This document shows, piece after piece, positions 8,258 to 16,135 of a DNA stretch of 64,000 bases. Position numbers and translations under genes: made by a program. How positions within the stretch are numbered: the stretch's first letter is position 1; every line of letters begins with the position of its first letter. The notes beneath the pieces were generated by a model. It was not told the origin of the DNA. It saw only the letters and a program-made list of their open reading frames with translations, and did not search any database. Source of the DNA: Paenibacillus sp. GM2. Lineage in GTDB: Bacteria > Bacillota > Bacilli > Paenibacillales > Paenibacillaceae. The stretch is from the NCBI RefSeq assembly GCF_900069005.2, contig NZ_LN831272.1, positions 1-64,000 on the forward strand, given 5' to 3'.

Positions 8258-9304
8258 TTAGCGGTTCATATTCGTGCGATAGCCATCGGTGGATAATCCG
8301 TTAACACCGCTTGGCGTATACCCGTTAGGACCCGTCATCGTTCCTGCACGCCCCGGGAAGATTCGCTCCACCATCCGTTCAAAATCACGTACATAACCGT
8401 TCAGGGTTGCTCCGTCACGTGATTTAGTCGTATATCCACCCACACCTGTTACAAAGTCAGGGTCCGAAGAGATATAGACATTCTGAATATGAGGGGCTGT
8501 TTTCTTGATTTTGTTCGTAATTTCATCTTTAACTTGCTGTGGAATATAATCCCTTACATTCCCCGTGCCCCCCGTAGCATTCGTGCTGAACGGACTCATT
8601 GTATTGTTTCTTATCCCGTGATGGGTGCCGCTGGACATGAAATTATATGTTCCGTGGGTCCCCCCCATACCGGTGTTTCCATGATTCCCATAGGTTCCAT
8701 CAAATCCATTGGTTCGATTTCCAAGAGTTCCATTAAGCCCGTTCGTATTAACTCCATGCAGCCCATTGGTTCCATAAGTGCCATTCATACCGTAAGCACC
8801 ATAATTGCCTGTAGTGCCATTCATACCGTAAGCACCATAATTGCCTGTAGTGCCATTCATACCGTAAGCACCATAATTGCCTGTAGTACCATTCATATTA
8901 GTCCCCCCCATCATTCCTGAAGGACTTAATGGTGCGCCTAAACCTTTGGCGGAGATGCCGGAGCTACGGTTGACCCCGTTGTGATTATGCATCGTTACCG
9001 CGACATAAGCATCACGATCCGATACTAATACATGTGCGGTCTGTACATCGGATAATCCGGATATTTTATTGCTTAATATGGGGCTGGATTTCAGAGAATG
9101 AACGCGGTGCGTCGTTCCGTTTCCGGCACTGCGTGTGAACATGCGATTTCCCGGCTTAATGGAATTCACGTCATAACGATGCTCGGTCTGGCGTAAGCTC
9201 TGCGTGCGAACATTGTTATTTTTCGTTGTCGTACCGCAACCAGTAATACTCACCATTCCGGCGATTAAAGCAGCGGAGAGCGATAAGCTAATGATTTTGC
9301 GCAT
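8258..9304 (-). CDS. YhcN/YlaJ-family sporulation lipoprotein with Gly/Asn repeats
   Basis: 348 residues from ATG 9304, chosen because GGAGG lies just upstream and the protein then begins with a clean lipoprotein signal (ITGC lipobox, Cys about residue 22). The N-domain holds SDVQTAHVLVSDRDAYVAV and the C-domain KIKKTAPHIQNVYISSDPDFV, both typical of the YhcN/YlaJ germination lipoproteins of the spore inner membrane. Between them is a low-complexity Gly/Asn/Tyr/Thr stretch with three exact 12-residue repeats, absent from the short B. subtilis proteins. A sigma-G-like promoter lies upstream. The repeat region may vary in copy number between strains. Confidence 0.85.
   Translation of the reverse strand: MRKIISLSLSAALIAGMVSITGCGTTTKNNNVRTQSLRQTEHRYDVNSIKPGNRMFTRSAGNGTTHRVHSLKSSPILSNKISGLSDVQTAHVLVSDRDAYVAVTMHNHNGVNRSSGISAKGLGAPLSPSGMMGGTNMNGTTGNYGAYGMNGTTGNYGAYGMNGTTGNYGAYGMNGTYGTNGLHGVNTNGLNGTLGNRTNGFDGTYGNHGNTGMGGTHGTYNFMSSGTHHGIRNNTMSPFSTNATGGTGNVRDYIPQQVKDEITNKIKKTAPHIQNVYISSDPDFVTGVGGYTTKSRDGATLNGYVRDFERMVERIFPGRAGTMTGPNGYTPSGVNGLSTDGYRTNMNR
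8781..8897 (-). repeat. Three 36-bp in-frame tandem repeats inside the yhcN-like gene
   Basis: Units at 8781-8816, 8817-8852 and 8853-8888 are nearly identical, with a partial fourth to 8897. Each encodes the 12 residues GTTGNYGAYGMN. There are no spacers, so this is coding repetition, likely changed by slippage. Confidence 0.97.
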
Positions 9305-9346
9305 ATAGTCATCCTCCAACGATATAATTTTATGATGAACAGAACT

Positions 9347-9377
9347 TAGGATGCTCTTATCGCGCATACGAAATTCA
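9347..9377 (-). promoter_or_regulatory. Candidate sigma-G promoter of the yhcN-like gene
   Basis: On the minus strand, TGAATT (9377-9372) and CATCCTA (9353-9347) are separated by 18 bases. They resemble the sigma-G consensus (TGAATA, CATACTA) with one mismatch in each box. B. subtilis yhcN is forespore-expressed, which agrees with this reading. This is a pattern match only. Confidence 0.45.
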
Positions 9378-9426
9378 GGTAAACTTAACCGACTGCCCAT
9401 GCCTGGCGCCAATAATTCCTCCCCCA

Positions 9427-9435
9427 CATACGATA
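9427..9435 (+). promoter_or_regulatory. Candidate sigma-K -10 element before the epimerase gene
   Basis: CATACGATA matches the sigma-K -10 form CATAnnnTA exactly, 33 bases before the TTG start. The expected -35 AC is not well placed (CC or GC at the right spacing), so the call is tentative. Confidence 0.3.
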
Positions 9436-9468
9436 CATATTATGCGGATTTTAAGGGAGGCTAATAAC

Positions 9469-10416
9469 TTGAAGAAAGTAGTAGTGACAGGCGGAGCTGG
9501 ATTTATTGGCTCCCATCTGGTACGACACTTAATCGGCCTAGGGAATCAGGTTCATGTCATTGACGACCTTAGCACAGGTCATATTGAGCATGTTCATTCG
9601 GAAGCCAAGCTGCATGTGCTGGATATCCGTTCGTTGGATGCCGCAGATCTGATCGCGACAATCCGCCCCTCAATTGTGGTGCACTTGGCCGCTCAGGCCG
9701 ATGTTCAACGCTCCGTTCTCGATCCGGCAGCGGATCTGGATATCAATGTGAATGGGACCTTAAATATCTTGAAGGCTTGCCGGGAAGCCAAGGTTGGCAA
9801 GCTGGTATTTACATCAACATCAGGGGTTTACGGCGAGAACAGCCGGGAGCTTCTCGTTGAATCTGATCCAGCTAAGCCAATTTCTTTCTATGGCTTGTCT
9901 AAATGGGCTGCGGAGCAATATATTGCCTTGTTCGATCGCTTATTTGATCTTCCTTACACGATACTTCGTCTTGCTAATGTCTACGGGCCCGGTCAAACTC
10001 CCAAAGGAGAGGGCGGTGTAATCGCTATTTTTATGGATAAGTTAAAAAAAGGGCTTCCGCTCACTGTCAATGGAGATGGTGAGCAAACACGTGATTTTAT
10101 CTACGTTGAGGACATCGTAAGTGCAATTATTGCAGCTGCCGATTGTGAATATCGGGGTATTGCTCATGCCAGTACAGCGAGACGTACTTCTCTAAATGAA
10201 ATGATCGGCCTTTTGGGTATACTACATTCTCAGCCCATACAAGTGACCCATCGCCCCGATAAACCTGGAGACATCAAGCATAGCTGCTTATCCAACTCCA
10301 AGTCCGCCCGGCTTCTGCAATGGCAGCCATCGCATAGCTTATGGCAAGGACTGGAGAAAACCTATCTCAGCGCCATGGCCCCCCATCCGAATCCTCCGGG
10401 AACTGGAGCCTCTTAA
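9469..10416 (+). CDS. NAD-dependent sugar epimerase/dehydratase (UDP-glucose 4-epimerase type)
   Basis: 315 residues from TTG 9469, which has AAGGGAGG eight bases upstream; an ATG at 9442 lacks a site. The extended SDR fold shows in VVVTGGAGFIGSHLV (dinucleotide site), STSGVYG, and the catalytic SFYGLSKWAAE (YxxxK). It resembles GalE and related UDP-sugar 4-epimerases; the exact sugar cannot be read. It is divergent from the yhcN-like gene and opens the glycan island, so it probably supplies a UDP-hexose or UDP-HexNAc to the transferases. Its 3' end converges on the minus-strand genes. Confidence 0.85.
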   Translation: MKKVVVTGGAGFIGSHLVRHLIGLGNQVHVIDDLSTGHIEHVHSEAKLHVLDIRSLDAADLIATIRPSIVVHLAAQADVQRSVLDPAADLDINVNGTLNILKACREAKVGKLVFTSTSGVYGENSRELLVESDPAKPISFYGLSKWAAEQYIALFDRLFDLPYTILRLANVYGPGQTPKGEGGVIAIFMDKLKKGLPLTVNGDGEQTRDFIYVEDIVSAIIAAADCEYRGIAHASTARRTSLNEMIGLLGILHSQPIQVTHRPDKPGDIKHSCLSNSKSARLLQWQPSHSLWQGLEKTYLSAMAPHPNPPGTGAS

Positions 10417-10429
10417 TTTCATATGAAAA

Positions 10430-10467
10430 AAGCCGATCCCTGATATCGCTTCAGGGGTTCGGCCTTT
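10430..10467 (-). terminator. Convergent hairpin terminator
   Basis: AGCCGATCCCTGA pairs with TCAGGGGTTCGGCCT (with mismatches). On the minus strand it is followed by six Ts, so it best serves the gene ending at 10474, and it may also stop the epimerase transcript. Confidence 0.8.
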
Positions 10468-10473
10468 CACTTT

Positions 10474-10836
10474 CTATATTAGGGCTGATAGATAATACGG
10501 TCCAGTCATAATCGCCCGGGATTCCTCGGAACGTACGCCTAAATAGTAGCTATGATTCGCTTGCGTCGCCGCTTCCGAATAGGTCTCGATCAGCAGGCAT
10601 TTCTCAAAGCATGCCTCCTGTGACCAATACACCACAGGTCCATCCAGAGCATCCCTGCGAATGATAATTTCCATCTCTCCGGTATCCCAATGAATGGGCT
10701 TCTCCCAGCCTACTTCAATTTTGATCTGTATCCGCTGACCTATTACGATTCCCCTGACATCTATCGAAGTCAATGTAACTTCCTGGGGTCCAATAATGAA
10801 AGGCTGGAACCCCCCCCTTGCGGCTCCTCTCTTCAT
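10474..10836 (-). CDS. Hypothetical protein, predicted beta-rich
   Basis: 120 residues, not recognised. ATG 10836 follows GGGAGGG at good spacing. Alternating hydrophobic segments (VTLTSIDVRGIVIG, IQIKIEVGW, GEMEIIIRR) suggest a beta-sandwich. The start is basic and Gly-rich (KRGAARGG). It follows a GT4 gene by 18 bases on the same strand and ends at a terminator, so it is the last of a three-gene unit starting at 12271. A spore-surface structural protein or glycan carrier would fit the context, but nothing in the sequence proves it. Confidence 0.6.
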   Translation of the reverse strand: MKRGAARGGFQPFIIGPQEVTLTSIDVRGIVIGQRIQIKIEVGWEKPIHWDTGEMEIIIRRDALDGPVVYWSQEACFEKCLLIETYSEAATQANHSYYLGVRSEESRAIMTGPYYLSALI

Positions 10837-10854
10837 CAAAGCTCCCTCCCTATA

Positions 10855-11925
10855 TTAAATGCTGTACAGCATATGAATGAAATTTTTGCAGTACTGATCG
10901 ATCCCGAATTCTGAACAAATATGGCGGTAGCCATTTTCCCGGATAGCTTCTCTTCCGGTATGATTATCTATCAAATCTCTGGCTTCTTTAACAGCCTGGC
11001 CAATGGAGCCAAGAGCATAGCTCTTGCCGGTTACATTATGAATAATCGATGTGGCAACACCATCCGAGTTCGTAGCCAATACAGGGCATCTGCAGCTCAT
11101 CGCTTCCAGGACGGACTGGGGCGCCCCCTCCACCTTAGAAGTGGAGATCAGGAATCCGCCAGACTCGCCGATTGTAGAGAAATAATATCGCATTTCGGAA
11201 TTCGGTACATTGGAGAGCAAGCGAACCCGGCCATGCAAATTCAGCTGAGCGAGCATTTGGATAAATTGCTCGCGTTCCGATGGAACCGAAAGGTTCATAT
11301 CCTCGAACATGAGCAGCTCTAAATCGGGATAATAATAAGACAACTGATGGCCGATCACGAGAAATTCCCGCCAATTTTTATTATCCTCCATCCTTCCGAC
11401 CCAGGCCATAATCGGATGGAGCGGCCTATATACCGGCTGATAAGTAAAGAATTCGGAATCAAAGCAATTGTTGAAATTATAATGCGGAATATAAGGGTAC
11501 AATTCCTTAAATAAAGCGGCTATATGTGGTGTTCGTGGATTCAACAGTGCGGAGGCATGTGTATTGACGATGGGGACAGCTTCGGTCAGCTTCTGCCTCG
11601 CTGTCTCTTTCGGCCCGTAGCCTTGAATTTCGAGAATGAATTTCCCGGTATAACCCAACCTGCGAAAGCGTTCAAAGCACTGATGATCCGTGGTTACAAT
11701 AATCGTCTGATAGTTGCCGCGGTCCAATATTTGCTTCGTCTCATAATCATCACTTGTAATATAAATAGGAAAATCAGTGGGATTCTGCATCCCTGCCCCC
11801 CAATTGTAATACAGACAATCCGCTTGGATTCCGTATCGCCTCAATGCCCGACAGCGCTGCCGATTAATCGAATCCATCCCCCCGCTCGGGACGTAAAATA
11901 CAAACAGGATATTCAGTGCATCCAC
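10855..11925 (-). CDS. Glycosyltransferase family 4 protein
   Basis: 356 residues with a GT-B fold of the GT4 kind. The N-domain starts NILFVFYVPSGGMDSINRQRC. The C-domain has MAWVGRMEDNKNWREFL and the donor-binding EGAPQSVLEAMSCRCPVLAT, where an ExxxxxxLEAM pattern replaces the usual EGFGLPxLEAM. Donor and acceptor are unknown. It lies between two small hypothetical genes on the same strand, 10 bases after the upstream one, which makes a transferase with two partner or substrate proteins likely. Confidence 0.88.
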   Translation of the reverse strand: MDALNILFVFYVPSGGMDSINRQRCRALRRYGIQADCLYYNWGAGMQNPTDFPIYITSDDYETKQILDRGNYQTIIVTTDHQCFERFRRLGYTGKFILEIQGYGPKETARQKLTEAVPIVNTHASALLNPRTPHIAALFKELYPYIPHYNFNNCFDSEFFTYQPVYRPLHPIMAWVGRMEDNKNWREFLVIGHQLSYYYPDLELLMFEDMNLSVPSEREQFIQMLAQLNLHGRVRLLSNVPNSEMRYYFSTIGESGGFLISTSKVEGAPQSVLEAMSCRCPVLATNSDGVATSIIHNVTGKSYALGSIGQAVKEARDLIDNHTGREAIRENGYRHICSEFGIDQYCKNFIHMLYSI

Positions 11926-11935
11926 CTCCAGACGC

Positions 11936-12271
11936 CTAATTAATTCTGACAGCTTCCTCTTGAGTAAAGATAGCTACGGGGTGCACGCCATTCCAAGCCC
12001 TGACGGTCACTGCTGTGGTGTCATACTTATTGATGTTCGTCACCATGATCAACTGAAACGGTGAGAATTGAGTTGTAATACGTGGAATGATTACATGAAC
12101 ACCCTGAGCTAAATGGTACAACCCGCGATATAATAAGCCCTGCGGCGTATAGACCGTAATTAGCATCTCAAATCCTTCGCTACCGAGATTGGATAGCTCC
12201 AAGTCAAAGCCTTGAATGAATCGAGAATCTATTGTGCCATGTTCAACCGAATTCAATCGTAAAATGGACAT
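11936..12271 (-). CDS. Hypothetical protein, predicted beta-sandwich
   Basis: 111 residues, not recognised. ATG 12271 follows GGAGGG by six bases; an in-frame ATG further upstream has no site. Regular beta-strand patterns (FDLELSNLG, FEMLITVYTP, GVHVIIPR, FQLIMVTNIN, AVTVRAWNG) suggest a small jelly-roll. The strand pattern loosely recalls the DUF3992 spore-appendage subunits, but no motif confirms it. It is the first gene of a unit with the GT4 and the next small protein, so it may be a spore-surface subunit or a glycosylation target. Confidence 0.6.
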   Translation of the reverse strand: MSILRLNSVEHGTIDSRFIQGFDLELSNLGSEGFEMLITVYTPQGLLYRGLYHLAQGVHVIIPRITTQFSPFQLIMVTNINKYDTTAVTVRAWNGVHPVAIFTQEEAVRIN

Positions 12272-12447
12272 ATCGTGCCCTCCAGCAATCTTTATGATTT
12301 CTATCATCCTATGCTTCCTGAATCAAAATGCACAGGTCATCCATCTATGTTGCCCCACCTATTTCTAAAGTCGTTATACATAGGTCCAAGCAATGAAGTT
12401 TGCGGAGCATTTAATAGAATATAGAAAATATAAGAGGAGGCATTGAC

Positions 12448-13074
12448 ATGCTGCTGCATGAACTAAAAGGACAATACCAAGCTGTGTTCAGCTTGGGCGA
12501 TAACTGTCTTCCCGCCATTCAACTGGAGAGAAACGGACTTCGTCCCTATTCGGGACCGCTGGATTGGTTAGCCATTCCGCAATTATCCGATCTGAATCGT
12601 TTGCTATTGAACCGATTCGCCGGATTCATGGACCTCAGTCATTTGAAGGTCCTCTCAAAAGTGAGCGATCGCCTTTTTTTAGTAGAGGAAAGCTTCTATC
12701 AACTGTATTTAAATCATGATTTCTTCACTCATAACAATACGGAGACCCAGCTAATTGCTTACCCTGAAGTAAAAGCAAAATATGATCGCAGAGTAAACCG
12801 CTTCCTCGAGAAAATAGCGACATGCCAGCGCATATTATTTGTTCATAGCGGTGGTACATTGCAGCAGCTTCCAGCGCTGACTGCCGTACTCTCTCAAATC
12901 GTTGCTGGTGATTTCCGTTTGCTTCATGTCAACCATTCACCCGTTCAGAGGATTATCGATAATCATTGCCCTCAGAGCAAGGTTTGCTCTCTATCTCTTC
13001 CAGACCGCGAAATCTGGAATGGCAACAATTCGTTATGGGCGCAAATCCTGAGCGGAATTACCATAGAATCATAA
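12448..13074 (+). CDS. DUF1796-type putative papain-like cysteine peptidase
   Basis: 208 residues. The N-terminal AVFSLGDNCLPAIQL followed by LRPYSGPLDWL is the DUF1796 fingerprint: an FSLGxxC motif with a likely nucleophilic Cys, and a downstream (P/L)xDW segment. The proposed His is probably in the central VHSGG or later HVNH segment. The family is widespread in firmicute glycan loci and its chemistry is not established. The ribosome site AGGAGG sits seven bases before the ATG. It is divergent from the 12271 unit and ends in a bidirectional hairpin. Confidence 0.75.
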   Translation: MLLHELKGQYQAVFSLGDNCLPAIQLERNGLRPYSGPLDWLAIPQLSDLNRLLLNRFAGFMDLSHLKVLSKVSDRLFLVEESFYQLYLNHDFFTHNNTETQLIAYPEVKAKYDRRVNRFLEKIATCQRILFVHSGGTLQQLPALTAVLSQIVAGDFRLLHVNHSPVQRIIDNHCPQSKVCSLSLPDREIWNGNNSLWAQILSGITIES

Positions 13075-13082
13075 TTCGCGAA

Positions 13083-13128
13083 ATAAGGCCAATGGGTGCA
13101 CTTGAAATAGTCAGCCCATCGGCCTTAT
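13083..13128 (+). terminator. Hairpin terminator between convergent genes
   Basis: ATAAGGCC and ATGGG pair with CCCAT and GGCCTTAT around a loop of about 18 bases. It lies between the DUF1796 gene and the minus-strand small ORF. Confidence 0.7.
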
Positions 13129-13130
13129 CC

Positions 13131-13322
13131 TTATATTTTTAGCTGCTGCTCTTCAGAGCGAAGAGATAGAACCATATGGTCTGGAAGCTTATATTCGCGC
13201 GGAAGAAGTGTGAATAATCTGTTCCAGGTTACATAATCCACCTCTACTTCCGGATGAGAAACCTGTACGGTGAATATTCGATTGTATAAATCTGAGGTGA
13301 CCAAAAAGCGATCGCTCATCAT
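13131..13322 (-). CDS. Small hypothetical protein
   Basis: 63 residues, not recognised (starts MMSDRFLVTSDLYN). GGGGAGG precedes the paired ATG codons. It follows the GT4 gene at 13333 by 10 bases on the same strand, so it is probably co-transcribed. It has no signal peptide or membrane segment. Its middle (SHPEVEVDYVTWNRLF) gives no family clue. A short partner of the transferase is a reasonable guess, not a finding. Confidence 0.55.
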   Translation of the reverse strand: MMSDRFLVTSDLYNRIFTVQVSHPEVEVDYVTWNRLFTLLPREYKLPDHMVLSLRSEEQQLKI

Positions 13323-13332
13323 GAACCTCCCC

Positions 13333-14556
13333 TTAGTAATTCAGATTCAAAGCCTTGTGGTAAACCCCGAGTAAGCGGCTTATCATCACTTCCATGGACC
13401 AATGTGAATTGGCCCAATTTTTCGCTTCCCTTGCTATCTTCAAACGGAGTGGTTCATTCTGCAGCAACAATTGCAGATGCTCTGACAGAACCACCGGATC
13501 CTTGACCGGATGAATGAGTCCTGTCCTGCCATGCTTAGCCATCTCAGGCAGTCCGCAAGCGTTGGAGAGGCATACCGGAACCCCTGCCAGCTGAGCCTCC
13601 ATGACAGAGAAAGGCTGATTGTCCTGAATGCAGGAATGAACAAAGATGTCTGAAAGGGCTAAAAGCCCTGGCACATCCTCCCGTTCTCCGAAGAAGAAGC
13701 AATCATTCTGAAGGGTTAAACCTCGCACCTGCTGCTCAAGCTCCTCCCTTTTATCACCGGCTCCAACAATCCAGCATACCCAATCGTTACGTAAGCTTCT
13801 CAATATACCAAGCGCTGATATTAGAACATCAACTCCTTTGACAAAGGATAGCCGGGCCGGGCAGATAATGACCTTCTTACCAGCGGGCTTCGTGATGGTT
13901 GTACCTTGGCTCATCTTATTCCAAAAGGCCCCGGCATCAACTCCATACTGGATGACCTCAATATTCGGATTGGATACACCAAGTTCATGCACCAGCAAGT
14001 TCTTCATCCATTGATTCGCTGTAATAGTAGGTGTCCCTGACAGCGCCCCATAAAATTCAATCGATTCGAAATACTTCCAGGCAGGGTCCTTCTCCGTAAC
14101 GCCGACCTGGGGATTCAGCTGGAAAAATCGTTTTAATTCAGCGGAAACCGATCCATGTACATGTGCAACTAGTGGAATATGGCGCGGTTTCACCCGGCTT
14201 AGCGCCCGTGCTGCAAATATATCCTGCGTATCAATAATGTCATATTGATTAAGATCGAAATAAGCGGCGGCCAATTCCAGATAATAACGATCCATCTCAT
14301 AATGCGCGATTAAGGGCGACGCGAATAATGCCGGTGCGCTCCCTGGAGTCAGTTTGGCATCCAGCAACGGCTGCAGGAGGTCCTTTGGCAATTCCCAACC
14401 GCGATTGAGCACGTGGTACTTGGAGTAATCCGGACTGTTCCCTAACAGATCCACTTCATGTCCTCTAGCTTCAAGCCATTCCTTGAGCTGGGTCATATAT
14501 TTCCATACCCCGCCCACATGAGGAATCAGCCAGTAAGTAGCCAGCAATATCTTCAT
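13333..14556 (-). CDS. Glycosyltransferase family 4 protein
   Basis: 407 residues from ATG 14556, which follows GGAGAG; the frame extends upstream but without a ribosome site. GT-B marks are a Gly-rich N-loop (LIPHVGGVWKYM), the HVHGS acceptor-side segment, KKVIICPARLSFVKGVDVLI, and QPFSVMEAQLAGVPVCLS near the donor phosphate site. Donor and acceptor are unknown. It forms a two-gene unit with the 63-residue ORF. The upstream gap 14557-14832 holds only the terminator of the next gene and no clear promoter match. Confidence 0.9.
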   Translation of the reverse strand: MKILLATYWLIPHVGGVWKYMTQLKEWLEARGHEVDLLGNSPDYSKYHVLNRGWELPKDLLQPLLDAKLTPGSAPALFASPLIAHYEMDRYYLELAAAYFDLNQYDIIDTQDIFAARALSRVKPRHIPLVAHVHGSVSAELKRFFQLNPQVGVTEKDPAWKYFESIEFYGALSGTPTITANQWMKNLLVHELGVSNPNIEVIQYGVDAGAFWNKMSQGTTITKPAGKKVIICPARLSFVKGVDVLISALGILRSLRNDWVCWIVGAGDKREELEQQVRGLTLQNDCFFFGEREDVPGLLALSDIFVHSCIQDNQPFSVMEAQLAGVPVCLSNACGLPEMAKHGRTGLIHPVKDPVVLSEHLQLLLQNEPLRLKIAREAKNWANSHWSMEVMISRLLGVYHKALNLNY

Positions 14557-14750
14557 ATTCTCTCCTTCCCAGACGAGGATCCGTTCCCAGCCGAATCTCT
14601 CCTGTAGATCGTATGTTCTGAGCTGATTGATTGCCAAAAAAAATCTGGATAGTACAATATATTGAAATGCGGGACAGCAAGTCACGACATTTGCACCCCT
14701 GCCCCGAAAATCTATCAAGTTATAGGCAGATCCCTATATATAAATAAAAT

Positions 14751-14786
14751 CAGGCGGTCCGCATTCCGTGAATGCGAACCGCCTGA
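14751..14786 (-). terminator. Strong hairpin terminator
   Basis: CAGGCGGT and GCATTC pair with GAATGC and ACCGCCTG in a nearly perfect stem, followed on the minus strand by ATTTTATTTAT. It ends the transcript of the gene at 14833-15282. Confidence 0.88.
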
Positions 14787-14832
14787 CTGTTGTAAACCTA
14801 ACCTTGTCTTATATTCTATTATTCTCTGCTTC

Positions 14833-15282
14833 TTAAACTGGAAGATCGGAATATGCTGCAGCAATCATGCTCTCTGGACCAACACGTGTCGGGAAGACAG
14901 TGATGCCCAGGTCAGCTGGAACACTGATAGAGGCCTGATAGACAAGAAAATCGGCAGGTGGCAGGTAATCTACTCCGTTAGCAGTAATGACAAAGTTCGA
15001 TAGAGCCGTAACGATCGGAATATCCTGTGTGACACTGAAAATAGGAGTAGGAACACCGCCGACCACACGTTCAACCGTAATCACCACCGGAGTGATTAAA
15101 AGCGATATCAGCATGGAAACCGTTGCCGTAAATGTGAATTGTACCTCCAGGTTAGGTCCCGCGGTGGTAGCATCAAGACCCAGGGTTGCAAAAACTGTTG
15201 GTGTTGTAGTTAGCGGTACAGCAATCGAGCCTGTTGCCGATGAGTTCATAGAAACCTGACTATCTAGCAAAATATTTGACAT
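14833..15282 (-). CDS. Hypothetical beta-rich protein, likely spore-expressed
   Basis: 149 residues, no family recognised. ATG 15282 follows GAAAGGAGGG. The composition is Ser/Thr/Val/Ala/Pro-rich with few charges. Long beta-like stretches (GSIAVPLTTTPTVFATL, LEVQFTFTATVSML, NFVITANGVDYL) and a tail of AAAYSDLPV suggest a jelly-roll surface or shell protein. No signal peptide is seen, as expected of spore-coat or exosporium proteins made in the mother cell. A good sigma-K promoter match sits 25 bases upstream, and it has its own terminator. It may be a structural spore-surface protein and a glycosylation target of the flanking cluster. Confidence 0.65.
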   Translation of the reverse strand: MSNILLDSQVSMNSSATGSIAVPLTTTPTVFATLGLDATTAGPNLEVQFTFTATVSMLISLLITPVVITVERVVGGVPTPIFSVTQDIPIVTALSNFVITANGVDYLPPADFLVYQASISVPADLGITVFPTRVGPESMIAAAYSDLPV

Positions 15283-15306
15283 TGGGATTTCCCTCCTTTC
15301 TGATGC

Positions 15307-15333
15307 TATTCTATGCTGAGCGATCGATTTGGT
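15307..15333 (-). promoter_or_regulatory. Sigma-K-like promoter
   Basis: On the minus strand, AC (15333-15332) is followed after exactly 16 bases by CATAGAATA (15315-15307). This fits the sigma-K pattern AC-N16-CATAnnnTA, and the ATG of the 149-residue gene lies 25 bases further on. Expression late in the mother cell is inferred. Confidence 0.55.
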
Positions 15334-15400
15334 ATGGACACACTCTCCATATATAATAAAAAGGCATTTGCTAGGAGGGTTTTTACTTATAAAAGCACAA

Positions 15401-15420
15401 AGGGTGCTATCTAGCACCCT
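15401..15420. terminator. Hairpin overlapping a GT2 stop codon
   Basis: AGGGTGCTA pairs with TAGCACCCT with a two-base loop. A run of six Ts follows on the plus strand and a weaker T-rich stretch on the minus strand. It overlaps the last codons of the GT2 gene ending at 15407. Confidence 0.6.
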
Positions 15421-16135
15421 TTTTTCTGCGAATCAACTTTTGGATAGCCGCTTTCGCCCGACCTTGGACTTGATTGTATTCCATGTGCACAGCATCTGTA
15501 TAACGAAGAGTACCCATCCCATCATGCCAGCGGTACATCGTCAATGACTCATTCAGGAAGGGGAAACGAATTCCCGATAGAACAACACGCTGCCAGAAGT
15601 CCAAATCATGCGTGTAGCGAAGTGACTCATTAAACAGTCCAATCTGCCTAAATACATCTCTGCGTATCATGACCGTACAGCCGTTTACTGGATTAGAAGT
15701 CAGGAAGGTACGATAGAACACCTGTAAATCGTTGAACATATTATTAGGAACAACATTAGCATGCGTAATTCTCCCCAGATCGTCGATATAATGGAAATTT
15801 GTGTGTGAGATGAGGGCTTTATGCTTGATCATGAACTGAACCTGCTTTTTGATCTTATCAGGAGTGAACAGATCATCAGAGCTGAGCCAGGCAATATAAT
15901 CGCCCGATGCATACCGGATTCCATGGTTAAGCGCGGTTGCTGTTCCCCCGTTGGCTTTGCCCAAATAATGCACCCGATGCATATAAGGGGCCACCAGCTC
16001 CTGATGACTGGTTGACCCGTCGTCTACTACAATAATTTCAATATTGGAGTAAGTTTGATGCAAAGCACTCTCAATTGCCTGATTAACATAGGAACAATTA
16101 TAGAAAGGTATCACAATCGTAACTAGAGGGTTCAT
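15407..16135 (-). CDS. Glycosyltransferase family 2 protein
   Basis: 242 residues, GT-A fold. VTIVIPFYNCSYVNQAI, IEIIVVDDGST (nucleotide-binding Asp pair) and IAWLSSDDLFTP (metal-binding SDD in place of DxD) are diagnostic, followed by RRDVFRQIGLFNESLRYTHDLDFWQR around the catalytic base. The donor is unknown. Its start overlaps the upstream SDR gene by four bases. It is the last gene of the long minus-strand unit that carries the deoxy-amino-sugar enzymes, so it is a good candidate for the transferase using that sugar. Confidence 0.92.
   Translation of the reverse strand: MNPLVTIVIPFYNCSYVNQAIESALHQTYSNIEIIVVDDGSTSHQELVAPYMHRVHYLGKANGGTATALNHGIRYASGDYIAWLSSDDLFTPDKIKKQVQFMIKHKALISHTNFHYIDDLGRITHANVVPNNMFNDLQVFYRTFLTSNPVNGCTVMIRRDVFRQIGLFNESLRYTHDLDFWQRVVLSGIRFPFLNESLTMYRWHDGMGTLRYTDAVHMEYNQVQGRAKAAIQKLIRRKKGAR

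Noticed and set aside
8781-8888. 36-base direct repeats resembling a CRISPR array
   Set aside because: Units are contiguous without spacers and lie in frame inside a lipoprotein gene; they encode a 12-residue repeat.
8489-8920. Plus-strand frame with repeated IHTVSTIIACS segments
   Set aside because: It is the antisense reading of the in-frame repeats of the yhcN-like gene; no start signal or family.
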